From: Lysobacterales bacterium
Lineage (GTDB): Bacteria > Pseudomonadota > Gammaproteobacteria > Xanthomonadales > SZUA-5
Direction of reading: 5' to 3'
NCBI GenBank assembly: GCA_022844165.1
Contig: JALHMH010000010.1
Location: 1-58,356, forward strand
Length of the DNA: 58,356 nucleotides
Shown: one piece after another, positions 45,692-53,201 of the stretch
Layout: the number at the start of each line of letters is the position of its first letter
Position numbering within the stretch: position 1 is the stretch's first letter
Made by a program: the position numbers and the translations under genes
Notes under the pieces: model-generated
What the model was told of the DNA's origin: nothing
What the model saw: only the letters and a program-made list of their open reading frames with translations
The model's database searches: none

Positions 45692-45861
45692 GAACGCGCA
45701 TGACGCTATGCTCCGTCGCTTACTCTACGATCGAATGCGCCTCATGCGAAATCAACTCTCTTATGCTGTGATGCTTGAACGCGCATGACGCTATGCTCCG
45801 TCGCTTACTCTACGATCGAATGCGCCTCATGCGAAATCAACTCTCTTACGCTGTGATGCTT
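45692..45861 (+). repeat. 85-bp tandem duplication across the start of the oligopeptidase gene
   Basis: The 85-bp unit beginning GAACGCGCATGACGCTATGC is present twice without a gap, at 45692-45776 and 45777-45861. The two copies differ at one base (TTATGCTG versus TTACGCTG). The unit holds the upstream region, several ATGs and the first half of the signal peptide. Near identity indicates a recent event or homogenisation. Because 85 is not divisible by three, the first copy is out of frame with the gene. Confidence 0.97.
45735..45788 (+). CDS. Out-of-frame leader peptide created by the duplication
   Basis: The start codon equivalent to 45820 in the first repeat copy (45735) opens a 17-codon frame, MRLMRNQLSYAVMLERA, ending at TGA 45786-45788. 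It reproduces the beginning of the oligopeptidase signal peptide and then frameshifts into the second copy. If ribosomes use it, the peptide ends 32 bp before the true start and could either feed re-initiation or reduce translation. No direct evidence of expression. Confidence 0.4.
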   Translation: MRLMRNQLSYAVMLERA

Positions 45862-48030
45862 GTACTGTTGGCCGGGTGCGAACAGGCGCCGCCGCCGCAG
45901 ACTGCGCCTGAAGTAGCGCCGATGGTACAAGTTGCGGCTGCGCTGCCACCCAGCACCGCAGCTGTTCTGCCAGCGCCGGAGATTCAGCCACCGGTGGCGA
46001 AACGCGTCGACCATGTCGTCAAAGCGGCAGCCGGTGAACGGATCGATCCTTACCACTGGTTGCGCGACGATACGCGCAGCAAACCTGAGGTGCTCGATCA
46101 TTTGCGCGCCGAGAACGCCTATTTTGAGGCGCGGTTTGCGCCTTTGTTGCCACTGAAGGACAAACTGTTTGAGGAGATGCGTGCACGCATCAAAGAAGAC
46201 GATTCGTCGGTACCCGAGTTCCAGGATGGTTATTGGTACTACACGCGATTTCAGACCGGTCAGCAGTACCCGATTTTTGCGCGCCGCAAAGGCAGCATGG
46301 ATGCCTCGGAAGAGATCACGTTGGATGGCAATCAGCGCGCCGAGGGCCACAGTTTTTACCAAACTGCCAACGTCGTCTTCAGTGAAGATGGCCAGCTGAT
46401 GGCAGTGGCGGAAGATACGGTCGGGCGTCGTGAATATACGGTGCGTTTCAAGAACCTGGCCAGCGGCGAATGGCTGCCGGATGTGGTCGAAGACGTTGAA
46501 GCATCGATCGTATTCGCCGACGATCCGAACGTGGTGTACCTGGTCGAAAAAGACAAGACCACACTCTTGCCGTTCCGCATCAAAAGGCACACGCTGGGAA
46601 CGCCATACAGCGGCGCGGAAACGGTGTACGAAGAAAAAGACAACACCTTTTACACGACCATCTTCCGCACCAAGAACGATCGCTACCTGGCCATCTACTC
46701 GGGCTCCACATTGACCACTGAAATGCGTTTGGGTCTGGCGTCCGATCCGCGCGCAAATTTTCAAGTTTATTTGCCGCGCGAGCGCGGGCACGAATATCAG
46801 GTCGATGATGCTGGCGAGCGTTTTGTCATTCGCAGCAATCGGGGCGGCAAGAACTTCGAAGTGCTGACCGCTCCGCCCGTGGTGCCGGGCGATCCGGCAG
46901 CATTCCAGCCGTTGCTTCCGCATCGTGAGGATGCTCTGGTTCAAGGCGTGGAGATCTTCGCCGATCGTATCGCCGTGAATGAGCGTTCCGGTGGCTTGCG
47001 CAAAATCCGTATCGTGCCGTTCTCAGGCGGCGCGGGTGAAATGCTGTCGGCTGATGAGCCGGCCTACGTCATGAGCCCAATCGACACGGCGCATTTGGAT
47101 AGCGGCAAACTGCGCTATAGCTATACGTCACTGACCACCCCGCCGACCATTTACGAACTGGACTTCAAGAGCGGTGAGCGCACGTTGCTCAAGCGCGAAC
47201 CGGTGCTTGGCGATTTTGACCCGGCCAACTATGTCACCGAGTACCTGTTCGCCGCCGCGCGCGATGGCGCCAAAGTGCCGGTTTGGCTGGTGTATCACAA
47301 AAACACGCTCCGCGATGGCAGCGCACCGCTGTTGCAGTACGCTTATGGCTCATACGGCTTGAGTCAGGATCCGTCGTTCCGCTCCTCGGTGTTGAGCTTG
47401 TTGGATCGTGGTTTTGTGTATGCGATTGCGGCGATCCGCGGTGGCCAGGAGATGGGCCGGCAATGGTACGAAGACGGCAAACTGCTGAAGAAGAAAAACA
47501 CGTTTAACGACTTTGTCGATGTCACCGACTTTCTGGTGGCGGAGCGATACGCAGCCAAAGACAAGGTGTTCGCCATGGGTGGTAGTGCCGGCGGGTTGTT
47601 GATGGGCGCTGTGATCAATCAGGCGCCCGATCGCTACCGTGGGATCGTGGCGCACGTACCTTTTGTCGATGTGATCTCGACGATGCTGGACACGTCACTA
47701 CCGCTGACCACAGGTGAGTTCGACGAGTGGGGCAATCCCACGGACAAGGTCTACCACGATTACATGCTGTCGTATTCGCCGTACGATCAGGTCAAAGCGC
47801 AGGCCTATCCGGCGATGCTGGTCACAACGGGTTTGCATGACAGTCAGGTTCAGTACTTTGAGCCCGCCAAGTGGGTGGCGCGGTTGCGTGAATTAAAGAC
47901 GGACGACAATCCATTGATGTTCAAGGTCAATATGGAAGCAGGTCACGGTGGTCGATCCGGACGCTTTAACCGTCTGGAAGAGACGGCAGAGGATTACGCG
48001 TTTATGCTGGGGTTGCTTGGACAGCGCTGA
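45820..48030 (+). CDS. Oligopeptidase B-like S9A peptidase, lipoprotein form
   Basis: The 736-residue precursor is a prolyl-oligopeptidase-family enzyme closest to oligopeptidase B, which cuts peptides after Arg or Lys. The catalytic triad is visible: Ser in FAMGGSAGGLLMG, Asp in TTGLHDSQVQY and His in EAGHGGRSGRF. The propeller starts at PYHWLRDDTRSKPEVLDHL. Unlike cytosolic E. coli PtrB (686 residues) it begins with a lipoprotein signal (MLVLLAGC) and a Pro/Ala-rich linker of about 35 residues, so it should be anchored in the envelope. The start is uncertain (ATG 45793, 45820 or 45829, or TTG 45775) because the region is duplicated; 45820 gives a normal signal peptide. Confidence 0.92.
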   Translation: MRLMRNQLSYAVMLVLLAGCEQAPPPQTAPEVAPMVQVAAALPPSTAAVLPAPEIQPPVAKRVDHVVKAAAGERIDPYHWLRDDTRSKPEVLDHLRAENAYFEARFAPLLPLKDKLFEEMRARIKEDDSSVPEFQDGYWYYTRFQTGQQYPIFARRKGSMDASEEITLDGNQRAEGHSFYQTANVVFSEDGQLMAVAEDTVGRREYTVRFKNLASGEWLPDVVEDVEASIVFADDPNVVYLVEKDKTTLLPFRIKRHTLGTPYSGAETVYEEKDNTFYTTIFRTKNDRYLAIYSGSTLTTEMRLGLASDPRANFQVYLPRERGHEYQVDDAGERFVIRSNRGGKNFEVLTAPPVVPGDPAAFQPLLPHREDALVQGVEIFADRIAVNERSGGLRKIRIVPFSGGAGEMLSADEPAYVMSPIDTAHLDSGKLRYSYTSLTTPPTIYELDFKSGERTLLKREPVLGDFDPANYVTEYLFAAARDGAKVPVWLVYHKNTLRDGSAPLLQYAYGSYGLSQDPSFRSSVLSLLDRGFVYAIAAIRGGQEMGRQWYEDGKLLKKKNTFNDFVDVTDFLVAERYAAKDKVFAMGGSAGGLLMGAVINQAPDRYRGIVAHVPFVDVISTMLDTSLPLTTGEFDEWGNPTDKVYHDYMLSYSPYDQVKAQAYPAMLVTTGLHDSQVQYFEPAKWVARLRELKTDDNPLMFKVNMEAGHGGRSGRFNRLEETAEDYAFMLGLLGQR

Positions 48031-48083
48031 GCGCGAGACCTGAGCCCACCCTGGAGTCATCGAAGTGTTGCGAGAATGCTCCA

Positions 48084-49004
48084 ATGTCTGGTGAGGCCTG
48101 GTGGGTGGATACCGATCCCGGCGTAGACGACGCATGGGCCATTCTGATGCTTCGCGCCGCCGCCGTTCCGATTGCGGGGATATCCGTGGTCGGCGGCAAC
48201 GTGGGTCTGCCGTTGACTGGCCGCAACGCGCGATTGGTGGCCGACTGGTTCAGCGATCCGCCGGCGGTTTTTGCTGGCGCGGCAGTGCCAATGATTGGTG
48301 GTCTGCCAGATGCAGCTTTTGTGCACGGTGGAGACGGCTTGGGGGATGCTCAGCTGGCGCCGCCACGAAGCCAGCTGCAGACGCAGCACGCCGCTCTGGC
48401 ATTGATCGCCGCCTCACATCGACAACCCCTGAACCTGTTGGCGCTCGGCCCCTTGACCAATGTCGCCCTGGCGCTGTTGCTCGATCCGACCCTGCCGGAA
48501 CGTTGCCGACGTTTCGTGGTGATGGGTGGCGCGGTCGATGGCTGCGGGAACACAGCCGTTCCCAGCGCTGAGTTCAATATCGGCTTCGATCCGGAGGCTG
48601 CGGCGATCGTGTTTTCGCGCTGGTCCGGGATCGAGTTGGTCGATTGGTCGCTGACGCTGCGGGTCGCGCCTGGCGTCGCGGCGGTACTCGATTGGCTGGC
48701 CATGGCGACACCCCTGGCGCGCTGGATGCGCGCCGTGACGCACAAGACGGAGGCTTTTGTACGCGATCGCGAGGCGGGCCACTGGGCCTGGGCCGACCCG
48801 CTCGCGGCATACGTCGCACTCTGCCCGGACGACGTCGAGTACGATCGGTTCCGTATCCGAATCGAGTGCGGTCAAGGCGCGGCACGTGGGCAAACGGTCG
48901 TCGATCGTGTTGGTCTCTCTGGCTGGCGCGACCCGATCGTTGCAATCGCTGCCGCGGTCGATCGCGAGCAATTTCATGAACGAATGCGCGGCAGCCTGCT
49001 TTGA
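48084..49004 (+). CDS. Inosine/uridine-preferring nucleoside hydrolase family protein
   Basis: A 306-residue hydrolase that splits the N-glycosidic bond of ribonucleosides for salvage. The calcium-binding DTDPGVDDAWAIL is in the N-terminal position, GGNVGLPLTGRNARL follows, and LALGPLTNVALAL, VMGGAV and AEFNIGFDPEAA are family motifs. The active-site Asp near the C-terminus is in WADPLAAYVAL. No transporter is adjacent. The stop codon overlaps the promoter of rpmE2. ATG 48084 lies 53 bp after the oligopeptidase gene, so co-transcription is possible. Confidence 0.9.
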   Translation: MSGEAWWVDTDPGVDDAWAILMLRAAAVPIAGISVVGGNVGLPLTGRNARLVADWFSDPPAVFAGAAVPMIGGLPDAAFVHGGDGLGDAQLAPPRSQLQTQHAALALIAASHRQPLNLLALGPLTNVALALLLDPTLPERCRRFVVMGGAVDGCGNTAVPSAEFNIGFDPEAAAIVFSRWSGIELVDWSLTLRVAPGVAAVLDWLAMATPLARWMRAVTHKTEAFVRDREAGHWAWADPLAAYVALCPDDVEYDRFRIRIECGQGAARGQTVVDRVGLSGWRDPIVAIAAAVDREQFHERMRGSLL

Positions 49005-49030
49005 ACGATCCACGCGAGTCGTGCTATAAA
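49001..49030 (+). promoter_or_regulatory. Sigma-70-type promoter of rpmE2
   Basis: TTGAAC (49001-49006) and TATAAA (49025-49030), separated by 18 bp, are good -35 and -10 boxes. The -35 overlaps the stop codon of the nucleoside hydrolase gene. Transcription would start near 49037, leaving a short leader before the strong AGGAGAGG ribosome-binding site (49061-49068). No Zur-like palindrome was seen. Confidence 0.65.
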
Positions 49031-49071
49031 GCGCGGCTCTTTGGTTTACCGTTACCCGTCAGGAGAGGCTC

Positions 49072-49317
49072 ATGAAGGCCGATATCCATCCGCAGTACAA
49101 AGAAGTCGTGTTCCAGGATGTGACCACGGACTTCGCTTTTCTTACGCGTTCCACGAAAAAGTCGAAAGAGACGATCAAGTGGACCGATGGCAACGAATAT
49201 CCGCTGATCAAGATCGACGTGTCGAGCAAGTCGCACCCGTTCTACACCGGCAAGCACAAGGCCGCAGATGTGGGTGGTCGTGTCGATAAGTTCCGTAAGC
49301 GTTACGGTCAGAAGTAA
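49072..49317 (+). CDS. rpmE2: 50S ribosomal protein L31, type B
   Basis: The 81-residue protein has [20 protein letters not shown], the L31 opening, and [20 protein letters not shown]. It lacks the CxxC zinc residues of type A L31 and has the longer type B loop, so it is the zinc-independent form. L31 bridges the ribosomal subunits. In species with two L31 genes, the B form is often induced in zinc shortage through Zur. Whether a type A gene exists elsewhere cannot be seen. It has its own promoter and strong ribosome-binding site and is followed by a hairpin. Confidence 0.96.
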   Translation: MKADIHPQYKEVVFQDVTTDFAFLTRSTKKSKETIKWTDGNEYPLIKIDVSSKSHPFYTGKHKAADVGGRVDKFRKRYGQK

Positions 49318-49330
49318 GCGCGTCAAAGCA

Positions 49331-49361
49331 ATGCTGCGCTGGACCCTGTCTGGCGCAGCAT
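49331..49361. terminator. Hairpin between rpmE2 and the phoQ-like gene
   Basis: ATGCTGCGC/GCGCAGCAT (49331-49339 with 49353-49361) is a perfect 9-bp stem with a 13-nt loop, 13 bp beyond the rpmE2 stop and between convergent genes. It has no T-run, so it is a likely RNA 3'-end barrier or a weak bidirectional terminator. Confidence 0.5.
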
Positions 49362-49408
49362 GTCGTTTCGCGCGACCGCGCCGAGGTTTCGCCGGCCGGG
49401 ACGGCGGT

Positions 49409-50791
49409 TTACATCAGCGGCGGTAGTCGCACCTCGAATGATGCGCCGCCCAGCGACTCCGAGCGGGCGACAATCATCTCGCCGTCGTAGCTCGCGACGA
49501 TATCGCCGATGATCGACAAGCCAATGCCATGCCCTTGTACGCGCTCGTCGCCGCGCACGCCGCGCTTGAGGACTTCGTCGATCTGCTCGTCTGGAATGCC
49601 CGGACCATCGTCTTCGACGCGTAGATACAATCCCGGGCGCCGAGCTTTTGGGTTCCTGATCGGTTGTGCCGTAAGCAGCACGCGCGATTTGCACCACTTG
49701 AAGGCGTTGTCCATCAAGTTGCCAACCAACTCCATCAGATCGCCTTTGTCGCCATGAAACATGGCTTTGGGGTCGATCTCGAATTCTGCCAGTGCTTGTT
49801 TGTTGGCGTAGACACGCTCCAAAGTCAGGGCAATCTCTTCGGCGTGCGCCTGAACGGGTAGCGGTGCCGAATAGGTCTGATGGCCAGACTTTGCAGCGCG
49901 CGCGAGCTGGTAGGCCACAATTTCGTCCATTTTGGTGACTTGCTCGGTACCCGCATTCTTCAGCGTGGTTGCGTTGTCTTCGTTCTCGAACAGGCCGCGC
50001 ATCACCGCGAGCGGGGTCTTCAGGCTATGCGCGAGATCGCCCAGCGTATTGCGATAACGCCGCAGATGCTCGCGCTCGCTCTTGATGAAGTCATTCAAAC
50101 CACTCGTGAGTGTCGCCAGTTCCACCGGATAGTCGCCGGTGAGCGCTTCGGACTCGCCGCCTTGTACTCGCGCCAGGTCGCGAGCCACAGCGCGAAATGG
50201 TTTGAGGCTCCAGATGAGCAACAGCGCCTGAAATGCCAGGAGCAGCAGACCCAGTCCGCCCAGAACCACCCACATGGTCTCGCGAAACGCGGCGATTTGA
50301 CGCCTGACGCCACTTTGATTTTCACCCACATTGATGGTGACCCGAACATCTTTGCCGGCCGCGGAGCGTGCTTCGAACAGCACGCCCATACTCAACATGT
50401 AAACGCCGCCCACGTTCGTTTGTACCGGCCCTTTGAACACGATTTCGCCCGGCTTCAGGGCATCTTCAAAGGGCAGCTCACGTTCGGCGGCACTCGGCGA
50501 TTCCCAACGGAAATTCTCTGCATACAGCGACGCATACAAGCCTGACCCAGGTCGATCCAGCCTGGGTTCGGGTACCAGTTCGGGAATCAACACCTCACCG
50601 CGCACGGAAATGTCGGTTCGCGCGAGGAATGAGTACAAAACACTTTGCATGCGTTCGCGAAGCACCGAAAACGCCCAGCCTTCGAATGCACGCTCAAGCG
50701 CATATCCGGTCAGCCCTATAAACGCCGCCAGCACCAGGCTGGCGACGAACATGCTGCGCGCGGCAAGCGAGAAAGGATGCCGCGCTGCCAC
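49409..50791 (-). CDS. phoQ: PhoQ-like membrane sensor histidine kinase
   Basis: A 460-residue kinase. Transmembrane helices lie at about 12-34 and 174-196, enclosing a periplasmic domain of about 135 residues. The H box is GDLAHSLKTPLAVMRGL (His255), the AHSLKTP form seen in PhoQ, followed by GNLMDNAFKWCKSRV (N box), EDDGPGIP (G1) and QGHGIGLSII (G2). PhoQ relatives sense low divalent cations, acid or cationic peptides; whether the acidic ligand patch is conserved could not be judged. It is 10 bp downstream of the phoP-like gene in the PepSY-PhoP-PhoQ operon. Confidence 0.88.
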   Translation of the reverse strand: MAARHPFSLAARSMFVASLVLAAFIGLTGYALERAFEGWAFSVLRERMQSVLYSFLARTDISVRGEVLIPELVPEPRLDRPGSGLYASLYAENFRWESPSAAERELPFEDALKPGEIVFKGPVQTNVGGVYMLSMGVLFEARSAAGKDVRVTINVGENQSGVRRQIAAFRETMWVVLGGLGLLLLAFQALLLIWSLKPFRAVARDLARVQGGESEALTGDYPVELATLTSGLNDFIKSEREHLRRYRNTLGDLAHSLKTPLAVMRGLFENEDNATTLKNAGTEQVTKMDEIVAYQLARAAKSGHQTYSAPLPVQAHAEEIALTLERVYANKQALAEFEIDPKAMFHGDKGDLMELVGNLMDNAFKWCKSRVLLTAQPIRNPKARRPGLYLRVEDDGPGIPDEQIDEVLKRGVRGDERVQGHGIGLSIIGDIVASYDGEMIVARSESLGGASFEVRLPPLM

Positions 50792-50801
50792 GTTCGATAC
50801 G

Positions 50802-51482
50802 CTATGCAGTACGTGGGATCGAGAAGCGATAGCCGCGCCCTCGAACCGTCTCGATGGGCTTCAGCGAACCATCGGGATCCAGCTTCTTGCGCAATCGGCC
50901 GATGAACACTTCGATGACATTGCTGTCGCGATCGAAATCCTGCTCGTAAATGTGCTCCGTGAGATCACTCTTGGACACCAGCTCGCCTGCGTGCAGAATC
51001 AAGTATTCGAGTACCTTGTATTCGTAACTGGTCAGATCAACCGACACATCGTTCACTGTCACGGACTGTGCGGTCGTATCGAGCTTCACCGGACCGCACT
51101 CGAGCAGCGGCTTGCTCCAACCGGCGCTGCGTCGAACCAGCGCATTCATGCGCGCCAGCAGCTCTTCGATGTGAAAAGGTTTGACCAGATAATCGTCTGC
51201 GCCGCATTTGAGGCCTTCGACTTTGTCTTCCCAGCTGCCACGCGCCGTCAGAATCAAGATGGGGTAGCGGCGGCCGTACTCGCGCAACTTCTTGACGACT
51301 TCCAGGCCAGGAAGTTTTGGTAAACCAAGATCGACGATAGCGACGTCGAATGGCACTTCTTTGCCCATGTAGACGGCTTCATCGCCATCGCAGGCAGTGT
51401 CGACTGCAAAGCCCTCACGCTGCAGCCGGGCAGCCAGGGTCTCGCGCAACGGGGCTTCGTCTTCGACCAGCAGAACTCGCAT
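50802..51482 (-). CDS. phoP: PhoP-like response regulator
   Basis: The 226-residue OmpR-family regulator begins MRVLLVEDEAPLRETLAARL. The phosphoacceptor Asp is in VAIVDLGLPKLPG, and Lys in DDYLVKPFH. The C-terminal winged helix includes VDLTSYEYKVLEYLILHAG and the recognition-helix region DSNVIEVFIGRLRKKLDPDG. VDLGLPKLPGLEV is typical of PhoP relatives in Lysobacterales. It is flanked by a PepSY gene upstream (10 bp) and the kinase downstream (10 bp). Likely targets are envelope and LPS genes. Confidence 0.93.
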   Translation of the reverse strand: MRVLLVEDEAPLRETLAARLQREGFAVDTACDGDEAVYMGKEVPFDVAIVDLGLPKLPGLEVVKKLREYGRRYPILILTARGSWEDKVEGLKCGADDYLVKPFHIEELLARMNALVRRSAGWSKPLLECGPVKLDTTAQSVTVNDVSVDLTSYEYKVLEYLILHAGELVSKSDLTEHIYEQDFDRDSNVIEVFIGRLRKKLDPDGSLKPIETVRGRGYRFSIPRTA

Positions 51483-51492
51483 CGCTCACTCC

Positions 51493-51711
51493 TTACGCCG
51501 GGATTTGAAAAACACGGACACGACCATCGGGCATCAGCACCTTGATGCGGTATACCACCGAGCCGCGCGTGCGGATGGTATCAGCCGAAAGTACCGTGCC
51601 CTTCGTATCCCTTTCGACTTGTTCGATCGCTTCCTTTAACGTCAGTGCGTACGCGGGTACGGCGCAGACCAGGAAAACGGCGAACACGATGGCAGACAGA
51701 TTTTGGGTCAT
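51493..51711 (-). CDS. Small periplasmic PepSY-domain protein
   Basis: The 72-residue precursor has a signal peptide (LSAIVFAVFLVCAVPAYA, cleavage near 22) followed by a single short PepSY domain: LKEAIEQVERDTKGTVLSAD and VVYRIKVLMPDGRVRVFQI. PepSY domains inhibit peptidases or bind ligands. Its place as first gene of the phoP-phoQ operon is recurrent in Lysobacterales, so it could modulate the sensor in the periplasm. No catalytic residues. ATG 51711 has no strong ribosome-binding site visible. Confidence 0.85.
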   Translation of the reverse strand: MTQNLSAIVFAVFLVCAVPAYALTLKEAIEQVERDTKGTVLSADTIRTRGSVVYRIKVLMPDGRVRVFQIPA

Positions 51712-51835
51712 CGATACCTAGGCTCATCAAGACGCGATCATAGTCGCGGCGTGAGCGCATGTTCGCAAGTTGCGCCGCAGCGAAAGCTGAACGAGATGCG
51801 GTAGTGTGGCGATATCACCCGAATCTGCGTGGCCA

Positions 51836-52351
51836 ATGACGACTTTGTTGCAAGCAGTGCCGGCAGATGCGCCGGCTTTATCGGTATTGATGGAAGAGAC
51901 ATTTCGTGCCGCCTATGGACATGTGGCCAGCGAGGACAAGCTGCGGACACACGTCGAGCAACACTACGACGCCAGCAAGGTGGCCCAGCGTCTCCGCGGC
52001 GGTGAGATCGAAATTTGGTTCGTCCCTGGTGCTTGGGCGACGGCGGCTGCCGCGATTGGCTATGTGCAAATCGGGCTCACGGCAACGCCACCACCAGAGG
52101 CTGGAAAGGCCCTTGAGGTGCAGCGTTGCTATCTGCGTCCGGAAGCCATCGGCAGTGGTGCGGGTACGTTGCTGATCGAAAAGGCTAAAGTCCTGGCGCA
52201 GGCTCGAGACGCTGGATTGTACTTGTCCGTTTATCAGCACGCGCCGCGTGCCGTCCGGTTCTATGAGAAACACGCATTTAGACGCGCTGCCGCCATCAAG
52301 TACTACATCGCGGATGTCGAATTCGATGATTGGCTGATGGTCTGGCCCTGA
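51836..52351 (+). CDS. GNAT-family N-acetyltransferase
   Basis: A 171-residue protein. The opening LLQAVPADAPALSVLMEETF and AIGYVQIGL lead to the acetyl-CoA-binding stretch LRPEAIGSGAGTLLIEKAKV (motif A, Q/RxxGxG/A form) and YLSVYQHAPRAVRFYEKHAF (motif B). The substrate cannot be predicted; similar stand-alone GNATs act on amino acids, polyamines or protein N-termini. ATG 51836 is chosen because MTTLLQAVP is family-like. It is divergent from the PepSY-phoPQ operon and converges on the dioxygenase-like gene. Confidence 0.88.
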   Translation: MTTLLQAVPADAPALSVLMEETFRAAYGHVASEDKLRTHVEQHYDASKVAQRLRGGEIEIWFVPGAWATAAAAIGYVQIGLTATPPPEAGKALEVQRCYLRPEAIGSGAGTLLIEKAKVLAQARDAGLYLSVYQHAPRAVRFYEKHAFRRAAAIKYYIADVEFDDWLMVWP

Positions 52352-52367
52352 TTCTGGCGAAGCTTCG

Positions 52368-52958
52368 CTAATCGATCCGCAGCCGTTTGAGCAGCCGCGA
52401 TCCGGAGAAAGCCGCGCGGCCGTGTAGCCAGCGATGGTTGTCGATGACCAGCAGCTCACCCGATGACAAGCGAATGCGAAACGCCTGGGACATCAAGTGC
52501 TCGCCGATGCAGTTCAGCCAAAACGTATCGGAGGGCGATCCGATTCGCACGTCCTCGGCGCTGAATCGCCAGAATGTGCCGACGGTTACCGATTCGCCTG
52601 CGGCATAGGCAAATCGATATTGCGCTAAGGCAATTTGCAGAACTCGGCAAGCTGTTTCCATCGCGTGCGAACCATCGACCAATAAAGTCTCGCCCCCGGT
52701 TGTTGCAGGCTGCCAACAATGCAGCATGACGTAGCGGCAGGGTTCGGCGAGAAAACTCAAATCGGTATGTGGCGCAAAAAAGTCTGAGTTTGCCGACCGG
52801 AGCGGCTTCCCATAGGCATCGCGAAGCATCCCATCGATTGGCGTGACGCGTTGCAGCCCAGGTTCCTCCCACAAGTCTGAGTGTCGAGTGAGTCCGCGAG
52901 TGCAAGCGCGGCCGAGTTGCTGCGCGAGAGTGATCAAGCGCGCGTTGTCGAGCGGCAC
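52368..52958 (-). CDS. TauD/TfdA-like Fe(II)/2-oxoglutarate dioxygenase, N-terminally truncated
   Basis: The 196-residue frame contains the metal triad of the family: HTD in FFAPHTDLSFLAEP and the distal His in VIDNHRWLHGRAAFSGSR, followed by the 2-oxoglutarate-binding Arg (LLKRLRI). TauD-type enzymes are about 280 residues; here the first 40-60 are missing and the conserved stretch RIRDVPLDNARLITLAQQLG starts almost at the N-terminus. Directly upstream is repeat copy B, which seems to have replaced the 5' end. GTG 52958 is the first plausible start outside the repeat; an ATG at 53033 inside the repeat would add unrelated residues. It may be a pseudogene or make a shortened protein. Confidence 0.7.
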   Translation of the reverse strand: MPLDNARLITLAQQLGRACTRGLTRHSDLWEEPGLQRVTPIDGMLRDAYGKPLRSANSDFFAPHTDLSFLAEPCRYVMLHCWQPATTGGETLLVDGSHAMETACRVLQIALAQYRFAYAAGESVTVGTFWRFSAEDVRIGSPSDTFWLNCIGEHLMSQAFRIRLSSGELLVIDNHRWLHGRAAFSGSRLLKRLRID

Positions 52959-52969
52959 ATCGCGAATTC

Positions 52970-53149
52970 TAACGAGGCTTTGCCTCAGACCGCCGAGCAT
53001 TGCTGGCTTCGCTCGACAGCGTACTTGCCACAACCCCCATTGAGCGCTGCGCGCTCAATCGCCCCCTTAATTTAAGGGGGCTTCAACAGCCAAAGCCGCT
53101 CCGAAGAAATTTGACTCAATTGACAAGATCCAGCTCCATCAAAGACTCT
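52970..53149 (+). repeat. Dispersed multi-hairpin element, copy B
   Basis: About 180 bp starting TAACGAGGCTTTGCCTCAG and ending GACTCT, aligned along its whole length with copy A. It contains GAGGC/GCCTC, GATTGAGCGC-type pairing with GCGCTCAATC (53040-53063), the 10-bp stem GCCCCCTTAA/TTAAGGGGGC (53062-53082) and GGCT/AGCC. The element separates the truncated dioxygenase gene from waaA, and its reverse strand supplies part of an open frame fused to the former. Confidence 0.85.
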
Positions 53150-53201
53150 GGCAATGCCATGTTCGGCAAGCGCCTTTGGTCCATCAGCCCAGGACGAGTA
53201 C

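Noticed and set aside
49419..49430. GGCGGTAGTCGC, a close match to ops.
   Set aside because: It lies antisense to the last codons of the phoQ-like gene, with no polysaccharide operon downstream on that strand.
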